Of a stretch of DNA of 64,000 nt, positions 43,635 to 52,333 are shown piece after piece. The DNA lies in assembly GCF_000506985.1 (NCBI RefSeq), contig NZ_KI650979.1, forward strand, positions 2,335,046 through 2,399,045. Direction: 5' to 3'. A program made the translations under genes and the position numbers. Positions within the stretch are counted from its first letter, which is position 1. Every line of letters starts with the position of its first letter. The stretch comes from Advenella kashmirensis W13003 (lineage in GTDB: Bacteria; Pseudomonadota; Gammaproteobacteria; Burkholderiales; Burkholderiaceae_B). The notes under the pieces were generated by a model. It made no database searches. It was not told the origin of the DNA and saw only the letters and a program-made list of their open reading frames with translations.

Positions 43635-44606
43635 CTACTTGGGCGACAGGCCTGCGCCGTCGATCACTTTCTGCCATTTGGCTTGCTCTTTCGTGATCAG
43701 GGCCTGTATTTCCTGTTGGGTGCTGCCTTCGGCCAGAATGCCCTGGGCAAGCAGTTTGTCGGTTACCTCCGGTTCACGAATGGCTTCGTTGACCGCCTTG
43801 TTCAGGATGTTGACGATGTTGTCGGGTGTTTTACTGGGAACGGACAGATAATTCATGGGGGATGCGTCGTAACCGGGAAGCGAATCGGCAATGGGAGCGA
43901 CGCCGGGAAGCAGTGATATTTCCGTGGGTGTGGTGACGCCCAGCGCGGTCAGCTTGCCGGATTTGATAAAGGGCATATAGACGGCAAGCGTATCAATGGC
44001 CATGTCCGTGTTGCCACCGACCAGATCCTTCAGCGCCTCTCCCGTTCCTTTGTACGGGATATGCTGTAACTTGATGTGCGCGAGGGTTTGCATCAGTTCT
44101 CCGTTCAGGTGGCTGCTGGCGCCAATGCCTGCGCTGGCATAACGGATTTGTCCGGGTTTTCGCTTGGCAAGGGCGATCAGTTCATTCACGGATTTGACCG
44201 GCAGATTGCTGTTGATCACCAGCACGCTGGGGGCGACCGACACTTTGGATATCGGTTTCAGGTCTGAAGGATCGTAGGGCAGTGATTTCATCAAATGCGG
44301 GTTGGTAATCTGAGGGCCAGGGGTCGTGTAAAGGATCGTGTATCCGTCGGGTGCAGACCTGGCAACATAGGCTGCGCCGATGGTTGCGCCCGCTCCTGCC
44401 TTGTTTTCGACCACGACCGGCTGACCCAGCTTTTTGGCCAATGCCTCGCTGATGATTCTTGCTGTTAAATCCGCTCCGCCGCCAGGCGCAAAAGGAACGA
44501 CCATTCTGAGCGGTTTGGTGGGAAAGTTGGTGCTGCTGGCGGCATGGGCATTCATGCACAATAGCAGGGCTGTCGCGACAGACGAGATTGAAATCGTTAT
44601 ATTCAT
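43635..44606 (-). CDS. Bug/TctC-family solute-binding protein
   Basis: A 323-residue protein with a signal peptide (cut near AHA-ASSTN). Its motifs are [21 protein letters not shown] and APDGYTI. It follows a LysR gene by 15 bp on the same strand and precedes the CaiB gene. Confidence 0.92.
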   Translation of the reverse strand: MNITISISSVATALLLCMNAHAASSTNFPTKPLRMVVPFAPGGGADLTARIISEALAKKLGQPVVVENKAGAGATIGAAYVARSAPDGYTILYTTPGPQITNPHLMKSLPYDPSDLKPISKVSVAPSVLVINSNLPVKSVNELIALAKRKPGQIRYASAGIGASSHLNGELMQTLAHIKLQHIPYKGTGEALKDLVGGNTDMAIDTLAVYMPFIKSGKLTALGVTTPTEISLLPGVAPIADSLPGYDASPMNYLSVPSKTPDNIVNILNKAVNEAIREPEVTDKLLAQGILAEGSTQQEIQALITKEQAKWQKVIDGAGLSPK

Positions 44607-44621
44607 GTTGTCTCCTGGGGA

Positions 44622-45545
44622 TTACTGGTGGATGCGACTATTTTCGAACAGCGAGCGAATGATTCGGCTGACTTTCCGGGTCGCCTTCGAAGGGTTGTTG
44701 TTGACTACGATTGAAATGTTCCGTGCTATTTCCGGCTCTATGATGCGTGCTGCCTGAATCTGTTTGTTCTCCACTTCTTCCTTGATGGCATGCCAGGGCA
44801 ATACGGTGTAGCCTCCATGCTGTTCTGTTATGCACTTTTGCATCAGGCCCGAATCGGCATCAATGACAACATTCAGGTGGATTTTCTCTTTTCTTGCCAG
44901 TTCATCCAGTTTCATCCGGACTGCACTAGGTTTGCTGGGCAGGATCAGCGGGATTTGATGCATTTTTCTGAACGGGACGGTGGATCCTCTGGTGAGTTTG
45001 TCGCCAAGGGGTCCAACCAGATAGGACTGCATTTGGATAATGGATTCGTCGGCATACTGGCTTTCGTTATTATTTCGATACGGCAGCCCGATGTCGATCT
45101 GCTGGGTCAATAGCCAGCTATCAATCTGTCCGCCCGAGCCTTCCTGAATCTTCAGCCGTATGCCCGGATACTCTTTTTGCAAGAGAAAGAATAACGGCAC
45201 AAAGATGTCGCGCGACAGAGAGGGCAGAGTGCCAATGCGGACCAGGCCGCCCAACCGTTGCGCCTCTTCGCTCACAATACCGGTCAGGTTGCCGAGATCC
45301 TCCATAACTCTTTCTACAATGGGATAGATGCGCTGGCCTAATTCGGATAGAGAAACACCCCGGCCATGTCTCTGGAACAGATATCCGCCTGACTTCTTTT
45401 CCAGAGTCGACAGATAACGGCTGACTGCCGATTGCGACATGCCCAGTTCCACGCCGGCTTTGGTTAAATTGCCCACGCGGGCGACCAGGAGAAAAATTCG
45501 CAACGATTTGATGTCCCAGTTGACTGGGCTGTCGTCGGTTTTCAT
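44622..45545 (-). CDS. LysR-family transcriptional regulator
   Basis: A 307-residue regulator. HTH lies at about residues 10-68 (LTKAGVELGMSQSAVSRYLSTLEK), the effector domain at about 95-300. Unusually it sits inside an operon between two Bug genes, 29 bp and 15 bp from them. It could control the divergent promoter region at 46532-46691. Confidence 0.9.
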   Translation of the reverse strand: MKTDDSPVNWDIKSLRIFLLVARVGNLTKAGVELGMSQSAVSRYLSTLEKKSGGYLFQRHGRGVSLSELGQRIYPIVERVMEDLGNLTGIVSEEAQRLGGLVRIGTLPSLSRDIFVPLFFLLQKEYPGIRLKIQEGSGGQIDSWLLTQQIDIGLPYRNNNESQYADESIIQMQSYLVGPLGDKLTRGSTVPFRKMHQIPLILPSKPSAVRMKLDELARKEKIHLNVVIDADSGLMQKCITEQHGGYTVLPWHAIKEEVENKQIQAARIIEPEIARNISIVVNNNPSKATRKVSRIIRSLFENSRIHQ

Positions 45546-45574
45546 GTTGATACTTCCACTAAAAGGTCGGCGTG

Positions 45575-46531
45575 TCAGCTGTCAGCGATATTCAGGCGTT
45601 TGATCAGGTCTCCCCAGCGCCGGGTTTCCGTTTCAAAAAACTGCCTGAACTGCTGCTGATCGCGAACATGAATCACCGTGCCCAGGTTTTCAATTTTTTT
45701 GGCTGTTTCCGGATCTTGCATGACGTCTGTGATTGCATCGGCGATCTGCGTTTTTACGGCTTCGGGCGTTTTCGCAGGAACGAACACGCCAAACCAGCTG
45801 CTGGCGATCACGTCCGGCGTTCCGGCTTGTGCAATCGTGGGCACCTCGGGATGCGCGGGAACGCGATTTTCACTTGCCACGCCCAGCACTGCCAGCTTGC
45901 CCTGTTTTACGTAGGGCATCGATTGCATGGTGTCGAAATAGGCGTCGACCTGACCACCCAGAAAATCGGCAATTGCGGCCGATGTCCCTCGATAGGGGAC
46001 ATTGGTAATACTGATCCCGGCCTTTTCCTGGAACAGCGCGGCGGCCAGGTGCGGACTGGACCCGATCCCGGAGTTGGCAAAGGTCAGTTTGCCTGGATTT
46101 TCTTTGGCGTAAGCCACCAGTTCGCTCACGGATTTCACCGGCAGAGAGGATCTGACATAGAGCACATTGGGCGCTTCGGAAATTTGTATCAGAGGTACCA
46201 GGTCCTCTGTTTTGTAGGGGAGGGACTTGAGCATGAACTGATTGGTCACTGTGCCTACGCTTCCAATCAACAGTTGGTAGCCGTCCGCCTTGCCATTGGC
46301 GACCATTGCAGTGCCTATCGCTGCGCCTGCACCCGGTTTGTTCTCGACGACCACCGGGTGCTTCCATTTTTTCCCGAGCTGATCGCCCAATATCCGGCCA
46401 ATCTGATCCGTAATGCCACCAGCGGAGTAAGGAACAACGAGGGTCACCGGTTTTTCCGGAAAGGTCGCCGCCTGCGCCAGGGTGGCAGGAATAAACGAAA
46501 GCATCGCAGTCAGGAAAACTGCTTTTTTCAT
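45575..46531 (-). CDS. Bug/TctC-family solute-binding protein
   Basis: A 318-residue protein with a signal peptide (cut near AQA-ATFPEKP). Its motifs are VPYSAGGITD, VVVENKPGAGA and KADGYQL, where the usual PDGY is ADGY. It is the first gene of the minus operon and diverges from the tandem acyl-CoA dehydrogenase. An AAGGAGACA ribosome site precedes it. Confidence 0.92.
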   Translation of the reverse strand: MKKAVFLTAMLSFIPATLAQAATFPEKPVTLVVPYSAGGITDQIGRILGDQLGKKWKHPVVVENKPGAGAAIGTAMVANGKADGYQLLIGSVGTVTNQFMLKSLPYKTEDLVPLIQISEAPNVLYVRSSLPVKSVSELVAYAKENPGKLTFANSGIGSSPHLAAALFQEKAGISITNVPYRGTSAAIADFLGGQVDAYFDTMQSMPYVKQGKLAVLGVASENRVPAHPEVPTIAQAGTPDVIASSWFGVFVPAKTPEAVKTQIADAITDVMQDPETAKKIENLGTVIHVRDQQQFRQFFETETRRWGDLIKRLNIADS

Positions 46532-46582
46532 GTCTGTCTCCTTGAATGTGTTTTTATTGATTCTATTTCACAGGTGACTGTT

Positions 46583-46669
46583 TTGATATATCAATAATGT
46601 GATATCTGAATAACGATTTTTGTTATATCTTCAGCGATTGAATGGATTTATGATTGGCAGATTCAATCG
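46583..46669. promoter_or_regulatory. Operator-like repeats in a divergent control region
   Basis: TTGATATATCAA (46583-46594) is a perfect 12-bp palindrome. CGATTGAAT (46635-46643) and ATTCAATCG (46661-46669) form a 9-bp inverted repeat with a 17-nt spacer, ending 23 bp before the dehydrogenase ATG. The second pair could be an operator or a leader hairpin. Confidence 0.45.
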
Positions 46670-46691
46670 ATCATAATAGAGGCAAATATTC

Positions 46692-49040
46692 ATGGCATTA
46701 GATCTGGGCGGACTGTTGGCAGAACACAATCGGGAATTTGCAGAGAGCGCGCGCGGTTTATTGAAAAGCGAATCACCGGTGTCCCGATTGCGGTACTTGA
46801 GAAACCGTTCACCGGGCTTCGAAAGACCGGTCTGGGCCAGGCTGGCATCGGCCGGCTGGACCTCCATCATTGTTCCCGAGGCACGCGCAGGACTGGGTTT
46901 GGGTCTTGATGCATGCGCTGCTATTGCAACCGTCATAGGCGAAAAGCTGCTTCCCGAACCGTATGTCGCGGCCGCAGTCATGCCGATGGTCGTTTTATTG
47001 GATATCGAGCCATCGGAAATAATAGACCGTCTGGTGACAGACATCGTGCAGGGAACGTGTATTTGCGGCGTGGCCTGGCAGGAACAGGCAGGCGCGTTGG
47101 ATATCGGGAGTGCCGGGACGAGGCTGATCAGGGATGGCTTGCAATTCAGGTTGAGCGGCGAAAAAAAATGGGTCTCGCCAGGCAGCGGCGCGGATGGCTG
47201 GATTGTCCACGCTACCCTGGACGGGGACGATGCACTTGTCTGGATCAGCAGTGCTGATCAGGGCGTTACCGTACAGAATATGCGCCGTATCGACGGCACC
47301 TATATGGCGCACTTGACTTTCGATGCGGTGGTGCAGCAAGAGCGCATTCTTGTACGCGGCAACAGGGCGCGAACGTCAATAAACAACGCGCTGGATGCGG
47401 GCCGTTTTGCGGTCAGTCACGAATTAATGGGCGTTGCGTTCACCGTTTTTGATATGACGCTGACCTATTTGAAGACCCGAACGCAGTTTGGTAAACCGAT
47501 AGGAGCAAATCAGGCGTTGCAGCATAGAATGGTGGATGCCTACATGCATATTCTGCTGCTGTCCTCATCATTGAAAGAAAATTGGGCAGCCTATTGTAAA
47601 GGAGATATGACGCTTGCCGTGCTGGGGAGTCTGACCAAGGCACGCGCCAACCAGGTGGCCGTGTCAGTATCAAAGCTGGCTGTGCAGCTGCATGGCGCGA
47701 TCGGCTATACCGATGAGCTGGATGTGGGGCTTTATCTGAAGCGGGCTTTGAATTTGTCTGCCTGGCTTGGTAACGAGCATCGTCACCGCTTGCGTTATAT
47801 CGATGCCCGGATTGATGCCCCGGTTGATGCCCAGATCCGTGAAACAGGCATCCACCCGTTGCCGGACGACACGGTATCGGTGCTGCAGTCTGACGATTTG
47901 AACGATATGAGCGATGCGGATTTCGCTTTGCTTGTCAGGCGGTTTCTGGTGAAGCACTATCCATCGTCGTTGCGCCACGTCGCGCGTCGCCTATACTGGT
48001 CCGAGGTGAAAGACTGGTATCTGCTGCTATCGGCCAAAGGCTGGCTTGCTCCCGCCTGGCCCAGGGCTTTCGGCGGCATGGGCCTGACGCCGGAAAAGCA
48101 ACTTGTTTTTTTCGAGGAAATGGAAAACTACGGTGTGGCCCGCCTGCCTGACCAGGGCATTATCAACCTGGGGCCGGTTCTGATACGATACGGCACGCAG
48201 CAGCAACAGCAGGCATATCTGCCCAAAATTCTGTCAGGGGAACATATCTGGTGCCAGGGCTATTCGGAACCGAATGCGGGATCCGATCTGGCTTCGCTGG
48301 CCACCGAGGCGGTACCGGACGGCGATGATTTTATCGTGAACGGCCAGAAGATCTGGACAACGCTCGCGCATAATGCGACCCATATCTTTGCGCTGGTACG
48401 CACTGACAAAAACGTGAAGAAACAGGCAGGGATCAGCTTTCTGCTGATAGATCTCGCGACGCAGGGCATCACTGTTGCGCCCATTACCAATTTGTTGGGC
48501 GATCAGGAATTTTGTGAGGTGTTTTTCCAGAATGTACGCGTGCCGCAAGCGAATCTGGTTGGGCAGCTTAACGAGGGATGGACGATCGCCAAGGCCTTGC
48601 TTGGTTTCGAGCGTATTTTTGCAGGTAGTCCGCAGCAGTCCCAGCATGCATTTTCCTTGCTGACCACGCTTGCGCACAAAGAGAACCTTTTCGAGAGCGA
48701 GTATTTTCTGCAGCGCTATGCGCAACTGCGGATGGATATCGCAGATCTGGAAAGCCTGTTTTCCATGTTTGCCGGGTACGTAAAAAATGGCGCAAACTTG
48801 CCCCCCTCGATTTCATTGCTCAAAATCTGGGCGACCGAAACATACATGAAAATCGGGCTGGAACTGGCGCAATCGGCTGATGAGCATGGGGGAGAATTTG
48901 ACGACACCCATTACGACGATGGAACTACGATGAATAGTCTGGCGCCGTTTACCCATTCGATGGTGACAACCATTTATGGAGGTACGAATGAAATACAGCG
49001 CAATATCGTGGCAAGGCACGTGCTGGATCTTCCTGTGTAA
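46692..49040 (+). CDS. Tandem two-domain acyl-CoA dehydrogenase fusion
   Basis: A 782-residue protein made of two complete acyl-CoA dehydrogenase units, about residues 1-385 and 405-782; single ACADs are about 380-400. The second half has FAD/substrate motifs (CQGYSEPNAGSDLAS, KIWTTLAH, YGGTNEIQRNIVARH) and the helix-G catalytic Glu640 in LLGFERIF. The first half has Gly237 at the equivalent position (ALDAGRFAV) and a QLHGAIGYTDE motif. This mirrors heterotetrameric ACADs with one active and one silent subunit, here joined in one chain. The substrate is unknown; a bulky side chain or polycyclic acyl-CoA is possible. AGAGG precedes the ATG. Confidence 0.9.
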   Translation: MALDLGGLLAEHNREFAESARGLLKSESPVSRLRYLRNRSPGFERPVWARLASAGWTSIIVPEARAGLGLGLDACAAIATVIGEKLLPEPYVAAAVMPMVVLLDIEPSEIIDRLVTDIVQGTCICGVAWQEQAGALDIGSAGTRLIRDGLQFRLSGEKKWVSPGSGADGWIVHATLDGDDALVWISSADQGVTVQNMRRIDGTYMAHLTFDAVVQQERILVRGNRARTSINNALDAGRFAVSHELMGVAFTVFDMTLTYLKTRTQFGKPIGANQALQHRMVDAYMHILLLSSSLKENWAAYCKGDMTLAVLGSLTKARANQVAVSVSKLAVQLHGAIGYTDELDVGLYLKRALNLSAWLGNEHRHRLRYIDARIDAPVDAQIRETGIHPLPDDTVSVLQSDDLNDMSDADFALLVRRFLVKHYPSSLRHVARRLYWSEVKDWYLLLSAKGWLAPAWPRAFGGMGLTPEKQLVFFEEMENYGVARLPDQGIINLGPVLIRYGTQQQQQAYLPKILSGEHIWCQGYSEPNAGSDLASLATEAVPDGDDFIVNGQKIWTTLAHNATHIFALVRTDKNVKKQAGISFLLIDLATQGITVAPITNLLGDQEFCEVFFQNVRVPQANLVGQLNEGWTIAKALLGFERIFAGSPQQSQHAFSLLTTLAHKENLFESEYFLQRYAQLRMDIADLESLFSMFAGYVKNGANLPPSISLLKIWATETYMKIGLELAQSADEHGGEFDDTHYDDGTTMNSLAPFTHSMVTTIYGGTNEIQRNIVARHVLDLPV

Positions 49041-49092
49041 AAGAGTTTACGTGATTTGCAGGACGGTGGTGCTTGCGCATGCGGAATTTACA

Positions 49093-50229
49093 TTATGCAA
49101 ATCTCGCCGGTAGCAAACCCTGGTGTGCGGGGTCCGGCGTTTCTCCAGTCATGAGCTGCGCCAAGTACTGCCCCGATGCAGGCCCCAGTTGAAAGCCGCT
49201 GGCAGAAAATCCACAAGCGTAATACAAATTGTCCTGGCTCGCACTGGGGCCGACAATAGCGGTGTGATCCGGCGCATAACCGTCCAGGCCGGACCATGCG
49301 CGCGTCACGCTGATATTGTTTAAAAACGGAAAAAGATCAGTCACGATGCGGGCACTGTTTCCCAGCCTGGAGAAATCCAGCTCCGCATGGTTTGTCTGCG
49401 CATCGGCTTCGCATTCCAGCGCGCCTCCGATGACCACCGTGCCATTGGCAAACTGTTTGAATGACAGCCCGCGGCTGGTGGCACCCAGCACCGGATTGAT
49501 GAAATGCGGCATACGTTGCGTGACCATCAGCATCAGGCCGCCCGCGGTGACGGGAATGCTGTCGCCGCAAAGTCGCGCCAGGTCTGCCGTCCAGGCACCA
49601 GCGCACAATAGCAACATCTCACCCGTGATGATTCGGTCTTTGGTGCTCACGTGCCAGGTCTTGTCTTTTCTTTTAATTGACTGAACCGCAGATTGTTCGC
49701 GGATGTCTGCTCCCAGGCGGCGTGCCTGCCGGGCAAATGCCTGAACGATCAGGTACGGGAAGGCAAAGCCATCGGTACTGACCCATAACGCGCCCTGCAC
49801 ATGCGGCGCAATCGCCGGTACGATCTCGCGCACCTGTTGCCTGTCGATCAGCTTTTCGTGGTGAAAGCCCCGAGCTGCCAGCAGTTCGCATCGCTCCTGC
49901 AGAACGAGCATGTCCTTTTCCGATTCGGCGACCTTGATTTGTCCCGTTTGGACAAAGGCGCCGTCGAACCCGTGCAGAAAATCCAGTGTTCGCCACAATT
50001 GTGATGAAGCCAGGGAGAGCGGAATCTCGGCCAGCTTGCGGCCGAGCGTGCGTACGCCTCCCGCGTTGACGCCGGAGGCACAGTGACCGCAATCATCGCG
50101 CTCCAGCAGAATGACACGCTGGCCTTTCTGCGCCAGAAAGTAGGCCGAGGCAACACCATGTATGCCGCCTCCGACGACGATGACATCGCATTCGTCGGCT
50201 GGCGCTGCGGGTTGCCCAGGCCCCGGCAT
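49093..50229 (-). CDS. DadA-like FAD-dependent amine/amino-acid oxidase
   Basis: A 378-residue FAD protein of the DAO family. The dinucleotide site is DVIVVGGGIHGVASAYFLAQKG near residues 13-34 (landmark). The motifs GVNAGGVRTLGR, LLCAGAWTADLARLCG and the C-terminal GFSASGFQLGPASGQYLAQLM bind FAD. ATG 50229 shares a base with the RidA stop. It is the last gene of the opine-oxidase operon and probably oxidises a product amino acid or imine precursor in the same pathway. Confidence 0.9.
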   Translation of the reverse strand: MPGPGQPAAPADECDVIVVGGGIHGVASAYFLAQKGQRVILLERDDCGHCASGVNAGGVRTLGRKLAEIPLSLASSQLWRTLDFLHGFDGAFVQTGQIKVAESEKDMLVLQERCELLAARGFHHEKLIDRQQVREIVPAIAPHVQGALWVSTDGFAFPYLIVQAFARQARRLGADIREQSAVQSIKRKDKTWHVSTKDRIITGEMLLLCAGAWTADLARLCGDSIPVTAGGLMLMVTQRMPHFINPVLGATSRGLSFKQFANGTVVIGGALECEADAQTNHAELDFSRLGNSARIVTDLFPFLNNISVTRAWSGLDGYAPDHTAIVGPSASQDNLYYACGFSASGFQLGPASGQYLAQLMTGETPDPAHQGLLPARFA

Positions 50230-50582
50230 CAGACTGCCGCTGTGACAATAATTTCGACCAGCAGCTTGGGCGAAGCCAGTTTGGATTCGCCGGTCGCGCG
50301 TGTCGGTGCAGCGCCTTCGGGCAGCCAACTGTCCCAGACTTCATTCATGCCGGCAAAATCGCGATCAATATCCTTGAGCCAGATCTGCGCTGTCAGCAGC
50401 TTGTCTTTGGACGAACCGTGTGCTTCCAGGAATTTTTCAATTTTGCCCAGAATGCTGCGGGTTTGCCCCTGGACATCCTCGTCGGGATTGTCTGCTGTCA
50501 GACCGCTCAGGTAAAGGCAACCATTGTATTTGACCACGCGGCTCATCCGCTTGTTGGTTTCAAAACGTTCAATTGACGACAT
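50229..50582 (-). CDS. RidA family enamine/imine deaminase
   Basis: A 117-residue YjgF/YER057c/RidA protein. The substrate-binding Arg is in APTRATGESKLASP. YNGCLYLSGLTADNPDEDVQGQ and KLLTAQIWLKDI are family positions. RidA hydrolyses reactive enamines/imines released by PLP or flavin enzymes. It sits between the two oxidase units, where imine products are expected. Confidence 0.9.
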   Translation of the reverse strand: MSSIERFETNKRMSRVVKYNGCLYLSGLTADNPDEDVQGQTRSILGKIEKFLEAHGSSKDKLLTAQIWLKDIDRDFAGMNEVWDSWLPEGAAPTRATGESKLASPKLLVEIIVTAAV

Positions 50583-50603
50583 TGTTTACTCCTGTAAAAA
50601 AAC

Positions 50604-51995
50604 TCAAAGATCGGGATCGGTGGCCGAAGCCAGCTCCGCCAGTGTAACCGGCTTGAGCGGCGCCCGGATGCGGTAGTAGCCCACCGCATCCTGTTTGATG
50701 TTCAACTGGTCGGCGATGACTTCGGTCACGGTCAGGCCGCACATTCGGCCCTGACAGGGGCCCATGCCGCAGCGGCTGAAGGATTTGGCCTGATTGGGAC
50801 CCATGCATCCCTGTTTGACAAAATCGCGTATTTGCCCGGCGGTGACCTCCTCGCAGCGGCAAACAATGGTGCCGTCTTGCGGGATACGGTTTTCCCGTTT
50901 GGGTAGATAGGCAGCATCGAGAAAGGGGCGCAAGGCCATGTCTTGTTTCAGTTGTGCCATGAAAGGTGCACTTTCGCTATCCATGGATGATGCGTGCTGC
51001 GGATCAAGCTGGCTGTGTACGGCCAGCGCAGCGAGTTCGCCGCGCGTCAACGCGGCCTGGGCGCCGGCGATTCCCTGGCCGTCTCCGGCAAGATAAATAC
51101 CATCCATATCCTGCAAGCGGCCCCACGGATCGGTGCGCGGTATCCAGCAGGCCTGCGCGTCTGACCAGGCATGGTCGGCACGCAGCAGCCAGGTAAATTG
51201 TGTATTGGGTACGACGCCCTGATGCAGCAGCACCAGGTCGGTGGCAATACGGTGTGTCTTGCCGCGATGGTCGAATTCGATCGCGCTGACCCGGGTATCG
51301 CCCAGCACCCGCAGATGTTGCACGCCGCGGTAGAAGGGGATTTTGTGGCGGCTGATGGCCTGAATCATGGACAGTCCCTTGCGGATATCCCTGAATGCCG
51401 ACCAGCCCTTGAGCAGCGCAGGTGCGGCGCCAAAAATATCTCTACCGGTGCTGGTGTCCAGCACGGCGGCAATGGGTACGCCGGCGCGTAAATACTGCCA
51501 GCACAGCAGATATAGCAGGGGACCGCAGCCGGCGACCACCACCGGGTTGGCGGGTACGGTTCCTGCTCCCTTGAGCAGCACTTGCGCCGCGCCTGCACCC
51601 ATGACGCCCGGCAGCGTCCAGCCGGGAACCGGAAAGGGACGTTCCATTGCGCCGGTGGCCAGGATGACGGCGCGCGCAGACAGGACATGGGTTTGTCCGT
51701 TTTGCAGATAGTGCAACTGCCGGTCACGCGTCAGGTTCCATACGGTCGCACCATGAATGTGCTGCGCACCGCTGGCCATGAACTGCTGTGCGATTGTGGC
51801 GCCGGCTGCGTAGTCGGGCCCCAGAATGCCTGCAAGGCCGGTGCTGGTGCGTGTGATGTTGCGCCAGATCTGGCCGCCTGCCTGGGCCTGTTCATCCAAA
51901 ACAACCACATTGTGGTTCCTTGCGGCCAGCCTGGTGGCTGCGATCATGCCGGCAGGACCGGCGCCGATGATAGCGACATCTGCGTAAACACTCAT
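50604..51995 (-). CDS. FAD/NAD(P)-binding subunit of opine-oxidase/HcnB-type dehydrogenase
   Basis: A 463-residue flavoprotein. It has an N-terminal FAD motif (VAIIGAGPAGMIAATRLAARN), a pyridine-nucleotide-type second domain and a C-terminal BFD-like [2Fe-2S] domain with C-R-C and C-GMGP-C plus GRMCG. This is the layout of opine oxidase subunit A, HcnB and the large subunit of D-hydroxyproline dehydrogenases. ATG 51995 overlaps the small ferredoxin gene by 4 bases; extending further would run through that gene. Its partners are the ferredoxin-like subunit (51992-52333) and the DAO-type subunit (52330-53451). Confidence 0.9.
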   Translation of the reverse strand: MSVYADVAIIGAGPAGMIAATRLAARNHNVVVLDEQAQAGGQIWRNITRTSTGLAGILGPDYAAGATIAQQFMASGAQHIHGATVWNLTRDRQLHYLQNGQTHVLSARAVILATGAMERPFPVPGWTLPGVMGAGAAQVLLKGAGTVPANPVVVAGCGPLLYLLCWQYLRAGVPIAAVLDTSTGRDIFGAAPALLKGWSAFRDIRKGLSMIQAISRHKIPFYRGVQHLRVLGDTRVSAIEFDHRGKTHRIATDLVLLHQGVVPNTQFTWLLRADHAWSDAQACWIPRTDPWGRLQDMDGIYLAGDGQGIAGAQAALTRGELAALAVHSQLDPQHASSMDSESAPFMAQLKQDMALRPFLDAAYLPKRENRIPQDGTIVCRCEEVTAGQIRDFVKQGCMGPNQAKSFSRCGMGPCQGRMCGLTVTEVIADQLNIKQDAVGYYRIRAPLKPVTLAELASATDPDL

Positions 51996-52333
51996 TCTGC
52001 ATCCTCTGTCTGGACGATGGCGAAAGTGGTCTGTCCATGTTGCATGCGTATTTTCATGCCTTCCTCGATGGTGATCATGCAGGCCTGCCGATTCTGCACG
52101 CCATTGATCTGCACCAGGCATTCGAAGCAGATGCCCATCTGGCAATAGGGCGCGCGTGGCTGCCCGCTAACCGGCGAATCGCGAAACTGCAGCACCTGGT
52201 TCTGCATCAGCGCTGCGGCAACTGAGATGCCGCCGGGGGCAGTCAGTATTCTGCCTTCGAATTCGAACGAGACGGTGCCACTTCTGGCCGTGTTCGCATC
52301 TGCATGTACGGTTTTGAATAAAATGGTGTTCAT
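51992..52333 (-). CDS. [2Fe-2S] ferredoxin-like small subunit (OoxC/HcnA type)
   Basis: A 113-residue protein with one plant-type cluster site, C-X4-C-X2-C-X12-C, in PYCQMGICFECLVQ...RQACM. It matches the small subunit of HcnABC/opine-oxidase-like dehydrogenases. It overlaps both neighbours by 4 bases, so the three subunits are co-translated in fixed order. Confidence 0.9.
   Translation of the reverse strand: MNTILFKTVHADANTARSGTVSFEFEGRILTAPGGISVAAALMQNQVLQFRDSPVSGQPRAPYCQMGICFECLVQINGVQNRQACMITIEEGMKIRMQHGQTTFAIVQTEDAE

Noticed and set aside
45572..46597. Plus-strand open frame of 341 codons
   Set aside because: Antisense to a clear Bug gene with signal peptide and conserved motifs; Cys/His/Arg-rich translation typical of a shadow frame.
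49053..49103. GATTTGCA / TGCAAATC inverted repeat between convergent genes as a terminator
   Set aside because: The 35-nt loop and lack of a T-tract make a functional terminator doubtful.
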